From: Primulina eburnea
Lineage: Eukaryota > Streptophyta > Magnoliopsida > Lamiales > Gesneriaceae
Direction: 5' to 3'
NCBI RefSeq assembly: GCF_022965805.1
Contig: NW_027331289.1
Coordinates: 92,228-156,227 of the forward strand
DNA length: 64,000 bases
Positions 12,166 through 22,877 of this stretch are shown piece by piece (the stretch's first letter is position 1; every line of letters starts with the position of its first letter). A program made the position numbers and the translations under genes. Under the pieces are notes generated by a model. It was not told the origin of the DNA and did no database searches. It saw only the letters and a program-made list of their open reading frames with translations.

Positions 12166-12170
12166 ACATT
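12166..12170. repeat. Target-site duplication ACATT, right of G1
   Basis: Second copy of the 5-base duplication, pairing with 7159-7163. Confidence 0.93.
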
Positions 12171-12507
12171 GCTGCATCTGGTGCAGCCAAAGAGGCAGTT
12201 TGGATGATGAATTTTTTCCAAGAGTTGGGCGTTATTCCTAATGGATTTGATCCAGCCCCGGTGTACTGCGACAACACTGGTGCCGTTGCGCAAGCAAAGG
12301 AAGCAAGGTCTCATCAGCGATCCAAACATGTACTTTGATCATCCGGGAGATTGTGGGAAGGGGAGACATATCAGTCGAAAGAGTCCCCTCTACAGATAAC
12401 GTTGCTGATCCACTTAGGAAGCCCTTGCCAGGACCATTGTTTGAGAAGCATCGCGAAGCAATGGGATTAAATTTTATGGGTAGTTGGCTCTACGGCAAGT
12501 GGGAGAT

Positions 12508-13545
12508 TGTTAGAATAGATGCCCTGCAAGCCAAATGTTGGCTAGGAATTTTATTGACTCAAGTGTAATAAACAATCTTTATTTTAATATAATTCATTAT
12601 TTCATGGTTTTTTTATTTCTTTATCTGTATACACATGTGAACAACATAGATAAAGACATTGATTATACTTTAATACAAATGAATCGTAATTCGATGTTGA
12701 AACTCGTTTGTAAACATTGTATGATCTAAATTTGTTCCTAGTCGATTCAGCCACCTAAAACATGGATAAAGGTCGCTTGAGCTCGAGACTAGCATCTGTG
12801 ATGTCGTGTACTGCGTTTCTTAGTAAGGGCACAGAGATGTCAAAACATGCAGATGGGTAGTCATATGATGATTATACCGAACAACCCTCCCTCGGACTTT
12901 CCAAGTGGTTATCATTCATTGAAAGGATAAGTCCGTGGTTATGATTGTACACCATTAGTCCTTACGACCCGGGACAACATTGAGGATCTATATGCTAGGG
13001 CTGTGCTTTGACTCGTTTACCGGCTCCAGGAGAGTCATCAGGTGGCGAGATTGGGTATAGTTGCGACACATATAGGAGCCAGTGCATTGTAGTCGGGGAT
13101 TCACCGCTCACCTGCGGGTGTGGATATCCTATGTGATCTGATGAAATAATAGTGCATGGAATATCTGACCAGAGTATGAAATGTACATTGGAGAAGGAGT
13201 TCTCCAATAGTACACGCGATGCCACTATTATAGTTATCACATTATGATCGAATTAATATGCAACCCTTGATGAACCAATGGTTGCAGATTCGATTGGGTT
13301 ATATGAGATGAAGGGACCGTACTGTACGTTAATCATAATCGATTGGTTCTTGTAGGCACTATCAGTGATACCTATGGGATCATGAGGCGATGCTACTAGA
13401 CTCTCTTACCATTATCCGATGGGTGCAATCAAAAATGAGTTCTGACATTCTTTATTAAGGTGTTGATGAAAAGAATGGGGCTAACTAGGGTTAGCCCGAA
13501 TAAAGGTTTACGTCCTGAATCACAAAGAATTTTGAACCCACAACA
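12508..13545 (+). repeat. Copia-1 3' LTR, 5' portion
   Basis: Starts TGTTAGAATAGATG directly after the copia PPT and matches the start of the copia D LTR (TGTTAGAGTAGGTG at 49329). Homology continues through the GCCAA(A/G)TGTTGGC block, the TTAGTCCTTA(C/T)GACCCGGG block at about 12955 and the GAGTTCTGAC block at about 13437. It stops near GAACCCACAACATGAG at about 13540, where gypsy LTR sequence takes over. The remaining kilobase of this LTR is missing. Confidence 0.8.
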
Positions 13546-15036
13546 TGAGTGAATTGGTTTCGGTAAGAGGTTGGAGTGATATCTCGGTTTTTGGTAGTTA
13601 GATGCGGGCATGGGGCTGAGAGCTTGTTTCGGTTAGGTGGTTTGGGGTCTGGCCTAAGTCCTAGGTGGGCTGGGTTATGGCTGAAACGAAGGGGTAGCTT
13701 GTGGTGTGATTTTTAAAGAGATAGGTTCACATGAGGTGGCAAGAGAGAATAGGACCGATTGATTTGGAGCATATTCTGGAAATTAGAAGCCGTGAGTGGG
13801 AGGGTCTAATGACATTGATTTAGGATCATTAATGTGTTTTAAGATATGACAATAAGTGGGAAAAAAATTTGATTGTGTTTTGAGTCGATTCAGGTTAAAA
13901 CTGGGACTCCGGTTAGAGTTTAAAAGCGAATCAATTAATTTTTGTTTGTGGCTTCGAATTTACGTCTAGAAATGCTTTTAAATATGTTTTGGGATATTTT
14001 AATGAATTTGGTAAGCTTCGGGTCAATTTAGAGGTCCAGGAGTGAAATGATAATTTTTGGGTTTCCAGGGGCAAAATGGTCATTTTGCACCCGGAGTGAG
14101 ATTTTAGTCCTGACAACACCCTGAGCACAAATTTATGATATTTTAAATGTTTATGCATCACGTTTATGATTTTTATGGAATTATGATAAATATGTTGCAT
14201 GCTTCGTTTAAAGGAAAAATTACGTATATGCACGTTTTTATTAAGTGGTGAATATGATGATTTTTGAAGGATGAGAATTGGTTGTGACTGACGATGTATA
14301 TGTATACGATGATATGAGATATGATGAGCTGAGGCCCGGGCTCAGTGGGACGGGTAATGCTGTCGCTGAAGTCCCCCGCCGCCGGGTACCACGGTTTTTA
14401 TAGATGGATCTATCGATAGAGCTGATACGATAGAGCTGATACGAAGGTCACAAATAATGAACTGAATTCAATCAAAAAGAAAATTGATACGTTTATGATG
14501 ACATGATTTGACACGAGAATGAAAATGTATACGTATATGATGACATGAGATGACACGATTTGACACGTTATGATCTTACGTGACACGTTTACATTATGCT
14601 TTTTAAGTTCATGAAAGATATGTTGAGTATGATATTTTTCACTGCTGTGTGCTATGTATATGTACTTGTTATTAACGGTAAAGGTATGTTGAGTCTTTAG
14701 ACTCACTAGACGTGTGTGATGCAGGTGAGCTTCATGATGAGAAGACTGGAGGTGCCGAACTCTGAGTGGGCAGACCTGGTGCGGCAACAGGATCCGAGGA
14801 CCACATGTTTTCCGCATTATGATTTATGAAATTGAAAGAAGATGATCATTCTCTTACGATGATGATTTTATGATTTTATTCGTTTATGTTTACGTATGAT
14901 TTTGAATGAGTTTGATTATTTTAAACTGTAATACTTTTACAGTAAGATAATTACGATTATTTTAAATATTATTTCGAAAATGTGAGGTTTTTTTAAAAAA
15001 AATATTTCCGCGTTTTTAAAATTAGTAGATGTTTCA
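13546..15036 (+). repeat. Ty3/gypsy LTR fragment, sense-inverted next to element A
   Basis: The block with GAGGCCCGGGCTCAGTGG and GATGGATCTATCGATAG (about 14330-14415) corresponds to the reverse complement of LTR A at about 19140-19220. The AGACTCACTAGAC..GATGCAGGTGAG block at 14697-14728 matches the window-start LTR. It ends TAGTAGATGTTTCA at 15036, matching the reversed LTR A terminus (TAGTGGACGTCTCA). The left boundary is abrupt at the copia LTR near 13545, so the LTR start is missing. The orientation is opposite to the pol sequence that begins at 15037. No coding seen. Confidence 0.72.
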
Positions 15037-16543
15037 AGTAATGTCTCCAAATCTTCAGTGCAAAAACTACCGTTGCAAGCTCAAGATCATGAATGTGGTA
15101 GTTTTTCTCGTGAACTTTCAACTGTCTCGACGCGTAGAATAACTCGATCATTTTGCATCAGGACTGTACCCAAACCAAGTTTAGAAGCGTCGGTATAAAA
15201 AACATACTCTCCTTGCTCTGATGGCATAGATAACACTGTTCTTGAAATCAAGGCTTGCTTCAACTTGTCATAACTGTCTTGGCTCTAGGATCCCCATACA
15301 AAATTTGCATTTTTCTTTGTCAATGCGGTCATGGGTACCGCAATAGATGACAATCCCTGAATAAACTTTCGGTAATATCCAGCTAGTCCTAAGAAACTTT
15401 GGATCTCGGTTACACTCTTGGTACTGGCCATTCTTTAACTGCCTCAAAAATACTTGGATCAACCTCCACTCCATCTCTAGAAATGATGTGGTATAAGAAC
15501 GCCACTCTATCAAGCCAAAACTCACACTTGCTGAATTTGGGATATAATTTCCTATCTTTCAGTATTTACAGTGCTTTTCTCAAGTGTCGACTATGCTCCT
15601 TCTTGTTCTTCGAATAGAAGAAAATATCATCAATGAAGACTATAAAAATTGATCCAGATACGGCTGAAATACGTGATTCATGAGATCCAGGAATATTGCT
15701 GGCGCATTGGTCAACCCAAATGGCATGACCATAAACTCATAGTGCCCAAATCTAGTCCTAAAGGGTGTCTTATGAACATCAGACTCTTTCACTTTCAACT
15801 GATGAGATCCAAAACGAAGATCAATCTTCGAGAATATCGATGAGCATTGCAACTGATCAAATAAGTCTTCAATTCTTGGTAGAGGATACTTATTCTTGAT
15901 AGTGACTCTATTCAACTCTCGATAATCAACACACAATAAGGTGATTTAGAAATAGGTACAGTTCCCGACAATAATTCAATAGAAAATTGCACCTCACGGT
16001 CAGGTGGAATGCCAGAAACGTCCTCGGGGAAGACATTGGAAAGTCTCTGACAATATCAACATCCTCTAACTTCTGACTGAAAGGAGCATGTGCTGTAGTG
16101 ACACATGCTAGAAAAGCTTGGCATCCTCATCTCATAAGTTTCCTCGCACACAAACAAGAGATAATGTGCAACATTTGCTTGTTCATCGTCGCCTCAGTGA
16201 AAAAAGATTTCCCAATAAGAGATCGAATAATCACTGATCTCTAACGAGTCTAGCGAAGCTCCATTTGCTGATAACCAATTCATACCAAGTATGATGTAAA
16301 ATTCAGGCAAAGGGAGTACAATAAGATCTGCCCGAACCACATCTTTATATAAACGAAGATCGAGATTCTTCACAACGCTACACATGATCATTTGGTCGCC
16401 GGAAGGAATAGAAACTTTGAAACCCAGTCCCATATCCTCAGGAATAATATTCAGTCGCTTAACGAAAGTTTCAGACATGAAAGACTGTGTACCTCCTGAA
16501 TCCAGCAGTGCATAGGTAGCTACACCTAGGATGAATATCCTCC
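15037..16543 (-). pseudogene. Gypsy A protease, RT and start of RNase H (broken)
   Basis: Reading leftwards from 16543: RIFILGVATYALLDSGGTQS gives the aspartic protease with catalytic DSG (about 16505). FVKRLNIIPEDMGLGFKVSI, ADLIVLPLPEFYIILGMNWL and NGASLD complete it (to about 16240). A decayed stretch leads to [18 protein letters not shown], then about 45 residues are missing before [19 protein letters not shown], and RT continues to [12 protein letters not shown] and YLDQF (15640). The remainder to 15037 holds frame-shifted RT C-terminus and RNase H ([29 protein letters not shown]). Protease would cut Gag-Pol and RT would make cDNA; neither can be produced intact. Confidence 0.85.
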
Positions 16544-17210
16544 CTGCTTATTCGTTTTCAAGGTTAAGGAATTTCTATCATTATCTTCCCAAAATTTCAT
16601 GAAGATGATTGATTGGACCCAATTGTTTCTAGGAAAAAAATTCTCAATTTTCCCCTTATAATTTTTGATTAATCGCCTTTGGACCCTTCATTCTTTGAAA
16701 TTTGCATTTTAGTCCCCCAAAATTTTCGAATATTGCAATTTTCAAACTTTAAATTTTTGGAAATTACGATTTTGGTCCCTTGAATTTCGAAAATTTCATT
16801 TTTATTCCTTACAATTTTTTTTGAAATTACCGTTATGTCCCTTAGGTTTTCAAAATTACATTTTGGTCCTTAAACTTTCGGAAATCATAATTTAGCCCCT
16901 ATATTTCAGTTATTTGATATTTTATTCCCTAAAAATTTCGAAAACACCCTATCATGCCCAAAGTTGTGATTTTTCTCAATTTTATTTTGGCCAAAAAACT
17001 TTCATTTGGAATTAATTACCTTACTTGCACAATTAAGGCTTATACTTCAAGTCCAAATCTATAGTTTCCATTTCATCTCTTAGTTCCATCTAAGGTAAAG
17101 CATGCACCTTAATTTTATACTAGGTTATTATTAATCCCAAATCAATTCTAATAACCAATTTAACATTTCATGCTATAAAGGCAATATAAAAACGTTAAAT
17201 TACTAGTTAC
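16544..17210 (-). other. Intron-like spacer between gag and protease of gypsy A
   Basis: A 667-base stop-rich, A/T-rich stretch interrupts coding sequence exactly. In element sense it begins G|GTAACTAGTA (17210) and ends AATAAGCAG|GG (16544). Removing it makes ..DTTLITG run in frame into RIFILGVATYALLDSG. A branch-site-like CCTTAACC lies about 20 bases before the AG. Inside are roughly eight degenerate copies of a unit of about 40-45 bases, seen on the + strand as TTTTGGTCCCTT..AATTTCGAAAATT. The same spacer occupies the same place in gypsy B (40332-40905). Either a true spliceosomal intron or an in-frame-excisable insertion. Confidence 0.7.
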
Positions 17211-18234
17211 CGGTGATAAGGGTCGTGTCTGGCTCCTCTTCAGCCTCCTCGACATGAATAACATAAGCTCTTCTCACTGTAGGCGCTTTCTTATTTGGGC
17301 AATCCTCAGCTTTATGTCCTCCTCCTTACATATGAAGCACCTAAAAGTTCCCCTACATGCATTTTCCATAATGTAAGCGATTGCACTCCTTGCACAGTGG
17401 TCCCTCTGCAGGTTTCAGTGCTCTAGGTTGTGGTGGATTTGGTAGTCCTGGCTTCTTTACTTGACCTTGGGGCTTTGTGCCCTTGAGGTCTAGAAGGTCC
17501 CATGTATGGCTTCTTATTCGGCTGTGAGCTCTGCTGCTGTGTCTGCCTTTTGTGCTGCGCTCCAAAATAAATATCTTTCAATGCTTGCTCGGCTTGATAT
17601 GCATAGGTAGTGGCAACAGCATAATCCATTAGACGCATCATCATCACATCGCGATGGATGGTAGGTCGAAGTCCATCCATGAAGTGCCTCATCTTTTCAG
17701 CATGATCTCTAGCAATGAGGGGGCACAAAGTGACAACCCCTCTCAAACTTCCACACAAACTCAGCCACAGTCTTGTCCCCCTGACGCAGACTCATAAAAT
17801 CCCTCCGCAGTGAAGTACTTATCATACAAAATCTCCTTAAATCGAACCCATGTAAGTGTGGCCAAGTCAATCCCAAGCTCCGCACCTTCCCACCAAAGGA
17901 AAGCATCATCTCTGAACATGTAAGTGGCACACCTAACTCTGTCAGCGTCTCCCATATTCAAATAACGGAAGTGAATCTCGAGAGATCGAATCCAACCCTC
18001 AGCAGCAAAAGGGTCGGTGGTACTAGAAAATTCCTTCGGCCCTAGCCTCCGGAACTGATCATAGATGTTGTGTTGTGGCCTAGGAGCCTGCTGAAACTGC
18101 TGCTCAAAAAAACGAGCCATGCCCACAAGTGCACGTGTAGCAGCATCCCCATTAGGAGGCAGGGGTGCATTAGCATGACGATCCTCAACATTCTCGGCTT
18201 ACCCATTAGTAAAAGGAACGCGTCTAAGAGTCAT
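17211..18234 (-). pseudogene. Gypsy A gag with zinc knuckle (broken)
   Basis: Gag would form the particle and bind element RNA. The ATG at 18232-18234 starts MTLRRVPFTNG, followed by a stop where a coding residue is expected. A retrotransposon-gag domain follows from about 18120: IYDQFRRLGPKEFSSTTDPF, AEGWIRSLEIHFRYLNMGDADR, then FLWWEGAE. Frameshifts near 17810, 17740 and 17450 break it. The knuckle CKECNRLHYGKC lies at 17400-17350, followed by a decayed second Cys motif. The coding tail RRAYVIHVEEAEEEPDTTL reaches the spacer boundary at 17211. The leader 18235-18510 shows no gene. Confidence 0.85.
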
Positions 18235-18510
18235 TATATCTGAACGTTTTCCAAATTTCTAACGTAACCAACTTGCATTTAAATCTAAGTTTTCTAATCA
18301 TGCAGCATATACTAATCCATTTTTGAGCAATTTTAAGCATACAAAACATGTGTTCTCGAAAAGATATTAAACATGTGATGTAAACATATAATTCATGTAA
18401 TCATGCATGTATCATCATAAAAGTCATATAAATCAATTAAACTTACCTATTGACACTTGACGACTGAGCTTCCCGACACTGATGGTGGCACAACTCTTTA
18501 CAGGAACATT

Positions 18511-18522
18511 GCTCTGATACCA
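18511..18522 (-). other. Primer-binding site of gypsy A
   Basis: TGGTATCAGAGC on the - strand, two bases inside LTR A. It is complementary to the plant initiator tRNA-Met 3' end, which primes minus-strand DNA synthesis. Confidence 0.93.
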
Positions 18523-18524
18523 AC

Positions 18525-21298
18525 TGAGACGTCCACTACTCGTTTTCTTAAAAAGTGCTAATTTTTTACATAAGCCTCGGCCGAAACTACAACTATACAT
18601 ACTTTAAAATACTTTGCACCATTTTAAAAATAAAACTACCAACTATATTTAAAAATTCAAAGGAAATATTTTAAAATATCAAAATCACCAAAAGTTTGCC
18701 AACCCTAACATAGAAATATTTCAAAATAACGCTAACTCTAACAACCTCTCAAAACCACTCAAAAGCATCCTAAAAGTCGTAAAAATCTTTAACATAAACT
18801 TAATTTAAATTGCAGAAAACTATAGCTGATCCTCCGGTTATGTGCACCTTCAGTCCAGTAAGATCAACCATCAAGACCCTCAAAAACATCAACATCATGC
18901 TCACCTACATCGATCAAACCTAGTGAGTCTATTGACTCAGCAAACCATAACCATAATAGCAAATACTAAGTATACAATCAAATGCAACAGCGATAATACT
19001 TTTACTTAAAATAACATATTTTAAACATGTATAAACTTAAACATTTTTCATATCATCATGTACATATTCATTTTCATCATATACATATATGTTTTCTTTT
19101 CGTTGAATTCAGATCGTTAAATGTGACTTTCGTATTAGGGGTCGATGGATCCATCTACATATAATCACATTACTGGACGGTGGGGACATCGCCGACACTC
19201 TAACCCTTTAACTGAGCCTCGGCCTTACATATCATCGAATAAGTTACAATTAATTCACTTCCTTCAACATTTCGTATTTTCATCACTTTATAAAATTCAT
19301 GCGTAATATAATAATTTTCTTTTAAATCAAGCATGCAACATATCTTTTAGCATTAACATTTCATCATAAAATTCTATAAACATTTAAAATAATCATATTA
19401 ACAAATTTTACAGCCTTCAGGACACTGCCATGACGTTTACTATTTTTCATGTGTAAAATGACCGGTTTACCCCTAGACGTAAAATTTCTCGAATTTGACC
19501 TTTTCTTATTTCCTTGACTCTAGACCATCCCAAATAGTTATTTAAGATTAGATAAATTTTCTGATACTTTTATTTTACTTAAATTCATGCTTTTTATTTA
19601 TTCTTTAATTATAAATTCGTAATGCGTTTTAATCCAGAATTAAATTCGAACTTTAATAAAAAATTTCCAAAACTTTAAAACAATACTTTTTAAATTTAAT
19701 TTACCCTCATGAACCATGATTTGTCCCCCGGTGAACCACGCTTCAAACCCTAACCCCTGAAACCCTAAAAACCGAACTATCTTAGCAACTCTCGAACCAA
19801 CTCATGGTTCCATCGAGCCAAGCTCGAGCCACCTTGAGCCAACTTCTGACCAGACCTCCCCTGGTCCCTACTGAACCCCTAGGACTCGACCCTAACCCAC
19901 ACCAAAACTTCCTGCACCAAAAAGTGCCGAGGCCGAGAATCCTAGCAAGACTAGGACTTTTCGAAACTCTAGCTAGGACCCTAACCATCGAGCCACCACC
20001 AAGCCCAGCCCCTAGTGGACCCTTTGAGGACCCTACAGACCTAGTCTGGCCCCCTGACCCCAGCCGCAAGCCCACCTACGCTCCTGCTATCCTCTCGGGT
20101 GGTTTGGGGAAGTGTCGTAGCTTGCTTGGACTCTTCCCAACCGCTAGGCTCGAGTCCTAGCGTGACTAGGACTCCTATCCTAACCCAACCATTTCTCATC
20201 CCAGCCCTGTTCGATCCCTGGCAGAGCCATGCATGGTTGTTACCTCAAAACCGAACCCTTGATCATACATGCATTATTTCGGTTCCAGCTTGTTCTTAGC
20301 CTTATGCTGCCTCAAACCGTGCATCCTTGGCTGAATATCTCACAAGAAACCGATGCTTCTCCTTGGCTGGAACTCATGTGTTCCATGTTCGAAGAGGGTA
20401 GGAAGATTTTTGTGGTTTAGAAGGAAGGGGGCGTGTGTTTTAAAGAGTTTGGGATAAAGTTTTTAGCTTAATTCTTTGATAATTAATATATGTGAAAGTT
20501 TAGGCCCATCAGCATGGTACAATAAGACCAATAAGTCCATTAGTGCATTTAAAAATTATTTCGTCCAGGAAAGTTCGTGAAATTATTAGCCGAGTTGTCA
20601 AGAAGTTAGTATTTTTGTTAAAAATCGAATTCCGATATAAATTACGTGTCGGCGTATAAAATCACCTCAAAAATTCCTTATTTTCAAAAATATTAAAAAG
20701 CATCAACCTTATTTTAAATAAAAAAAATTATTTAGAAAAAATATTTTATTCTCCCAAAGCCTAGGTTTTCTATTTTATAGATTTTAATTTGCATGATAAT
20801 AGGGTTGGGTTTTGGGCTTTCAAGTTTAATAGCAATTGAGCCTACTCATCTTAGGTAAATTAGGCCCAATAACACTTATTTAATTGAAAAACAAAAGTTT
20901 CTAAAAATTAGTTTTCAAAAAAAAAAATGCATTTGATATTTCAAAAGTCCTTCGTTTGCCCAAAACTGGTTTCCCGGATAAAATTGTGCTTGTATCGTAT
21001 AATAATTTGAACTCTATAATTTGTAGAAAAATTTAATCATTTTTAATCATATTAATAAGCTTTCAAAATATTTATTGAAAAATATTTATTTTGTCTTGGT
21101 CGTCCCAGGTCTCCTTTTCCCCATTCTATTATCGAATATTTCGGTAAAATCCTTCAATTTAATGAAATCATGCACTTTAAACATTTAAGCATGTAAAATA
21201 CATCATATAAGTATTTAAAATAAATTAAGAAAAATAAATATGTAATTTTAATCATTTGCATGCATGCGGTTTACATACGTTGGCTTTTGGACGTTACA
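18525..21298 (-). repeat. LTR A (2774 bp), internal domains on both sides
   Basis: In element sense it runs TGTAACGTCC (21298) to GGACGTCTCA (18525). PPT and chromodomain lie upstream (21299-21563), as expected for a 3' LTR. PBS and gag lie downstream (18522-17211), as expected for a 5' LTR. Blocks such as CCCAAAGCCTAGGTTTTCTA (20754) and TTAGGCCCAATAA (20859) match LTR B at 44336 and 44440 with moderate divergence. A GC-rich part at 19730-20160 gives long open frames on both strands rich in Pro and Gly. I treat those as compositional. Confidence 0.85.
19941..20174 (-). repeat. Inverted repeats inside LTR A
   Basis: CCTAG/CTAGG flank a 5-base loop at 19941-19955. A stronger hairpin at 20152-20174 pairs GAGTCCTAG with CTAGGACTC, a perfect 9-bp stem with loop CGTGA. 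Confidence 0.8.
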
Positions 21299-21332
21299 AA
21301 TCCTCCTCCCCCCCCCCCCCCCCCCCCCCCCC
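21299..21332 (-). other. Polypurine tract of a gypsy 3' end
   Basis: On the - strand a run of 25 G (21308-21332 as C) followed by GGAGGAGGATT abuts the LTR start at 21298. Position and composition fit a PPT. Confidence 0.82.
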
Positions 21333-21344
21333 TCAACCAGCCCC

Positions 21345-21563
21345 TTAAGTACTTAAATTAAGGCGTACTAAATAATTCGGGAAAACAACTCCTCACCTCT
21401 GACTCCGTCTCCAAAGTGGCTTCTTCCTCCGAGTGATTTAGCCATTTGACTTTGACCATCTTTATCACATTGTTTCGCAAATTTCTCTTTTTTTTACCCA
21501 AGATTTGAGTAGGCTTTTCCTCATATATATGCCAGGTTTGGTGTAAGTTGTAGTGGTTCGAAG
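21345..21563 (-). pseudogene. Gypsy integrase end with chromodomain (fragment)
   Basis: Residues YEEKPTQILGKKKRNLRN, then VKVKWLNHSEEEATLETESE and CFPELF, match the C-terminal chromodomain end of chromovirus integrase. This domain is thought to read histone marks at the insertion target. The fragment ends upstream at about 21563, where the LTR of element F begins. It is probably the 3' end of gypsy B, whose integrase core lies at 37391-37729 across the F insertion. The segment between core and chromodomain is deleted. Confidence 0.8.
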
Positions 21564-21589
21564 CAGCTGAAAGCAACTCAGAGTTCAGT

Positions 21590-22863
21590 ACCAACTGAAA
21601 GCACCAACTGATTGCTCAAAATGAACCAGTTCAACTGATATATCAAAGACCAATTCAACTGATTGTCCAGCTGATAGGTATTTCAGCAGAAGACCTTCAG
21701 AAGCCTGGCTAGCTGATGAAGAGCTCAACTGATGAAGAGCCAAGCTGTCCAGTTCAATTGAAACAATGAAACCAGTTCAGCTGACGAGCCAACTGATTTC
21801 ACTACACCAGTTCAAGACCAATTCAACTGACCAGTTCAGAACATCAGTTAGGAGCCGACCAGTTTGCAGAACATGACAAGCTTATCTAAGTGGAATCCAT
21901 CTATGCGAATTAATGAAAGCAGTTGTCCAGTCAAAGGACAACAATGTACGTTGCAGCAGAGCTTAAATTCAAGACGTTCCAGAATGACCGTCAGAATGGA
22001 CAAGTCACAAATATATAGGAACAGATTCAACTGCAACGAACATGTTTGATGAGTTTTGTTGTACGGTCACTAAGCCTCTATAAATAGAAGATCAAGACCA
22101 TCAACTAAACGAAGTGTGTGAAAATCAAGAGAGAAGAGCACGCTTAACGCATATCAACTTACAAGAAGTAATCAGCCAAGATTGGAGGGAATAATTCAAA
22201 GTGTTATCAGCTTATATTAGAAGAACAATTCTCTCAGCGTGTGAGAACACTTTTTTGTTGTAATCATAGATCTGTTCTCTCACCCAAACACATAATCACT
22301 CACATATACAGAAAATTGAGCGTATGGATAAGTTGAGTGAGTCTTGCACAAAGACGTTAAACTTGTGTATGTAATCTTTAATCCATAGACTTTAAAAAAG
22401 TGTTGGCTGGAAGGTGCTGTTTTCAATCTAGACTAGGAGTTCAGTTAGGGAGTGGTGTAAGTCCTAACCTGAGTGGGTTTGTACAGGTGTTTTGTAAATC
22501 AAAGTCTTCTAGTGGATCCTACCTGAGATAGTAGAAGGGGGTGACGTAGGAGCAGTTGAAGTCTCCGAACGTCCATAAATCTTTATGTTCTTTATTTCTC
22601 AAGTATTCAATATGTCTTTCAGTTTATTTCCGCACTTTAAGTTAACTGATTGACATTGACAACAAGATTATCGAATTCAGTTTATAACTAAACTAATTCA
22701 CTCCATATAAAAGATCTGAAAATCTTAAAGTGTTTATTCAATCCCCGCTTCTAAACTCTTTCTCGATTTAATTCATGGGTGTTTACATTCTTAGAACACG
22801 AGCTATTGAAGCTCATGGAGTTGTGTTTGAAGCTACCTCGCAGGTGTTAGAACTGATCCATCA
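21590..22863 (+). repeat. Element F 5' LTR with CAGTT-AACTG words
   Basis: The first 450 bases are crowded with CCAGTTCAACTGA, CAGCTGAT and related words, built on the interrupted palindrome CAGTTcAACTG. Later come CCTCTATAAATA (about 22075, a good TATA box) and the terminal GTGTTTACATTCTTAGAACA block. It ends GATCCATCA before the PBS. Compared with the solo LTR at 38522, about the first 100 bases are missing. Confidence 0.8.
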
Positions 22864-22865
22864 AT

Positions 22866-22877
22866 TGGTATCAGAGC
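22866..22877 (+). other. Primer-binding site of element F
   Basis: TGGTATCAGAGC, two bases after the LTR end, gives the element its + orientation. Confidence 0.9.

Larger units (their letters stand above)
7011..12507 (+). pseudogene. Copia-1 RNase H, split by gypsy G1
   Basis: RNase H would remove the RNA strand during reverse transcription. The first part, 7011-7163, reads [19 protein letters not shown] and ends STTEAEYI. The rest resumes at 12171 with AASGAAKEAVWMM and runs through YCDNTGAVAQAKE, SHQRSKHV, then a frameshift near 12330, IIREIVGRGDISVERV and NVADPL, ending near FEKHREAMGL (about 12465). The 5002-base G1 element lies between, flanked by ACATT on both sides. Removing G1 plus one ACATT makes the codons contiguous across the site. 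The copia PPT-like AAGTGGGAGA follows at about 12498-12506. Confidence 0.9.
1628..13545 (+). mobile_element. Ty1/copia element copia-1, old and interrupted
   Basis: Order: 3' portion of the 5' LTR (1628-2358), leader (2359-4062), gag remnant, GAG-pre-integrase and integrase, RT, RNase H split by gypsy G1 (7164-12165), then the first kilobase of the 3' LTR (12508 to about 13545). The order matches copia D at 49329-64000 block for block. The coding part carries stops, frameshifts and a deletion removing zinc knuckle and protease. The outer ends are lost to gypsy LTRs at 1-1627 and 13546-15036. Confidence 0.85.

Noticed and set aside
18511..18522. tRNA gene fragments suggested by TGGTATCAGAGC matches
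   Set aside because: Each match is only the 12-base primer-binding site beside an LTR; no cloverleaf sequence surrounds it.
19782..20420. Pro/Gly-rich frames on both strands as a gene
   Set aside because: They lie inside LTR A in a GC-rich block, mirror each other across strands and have no motif.
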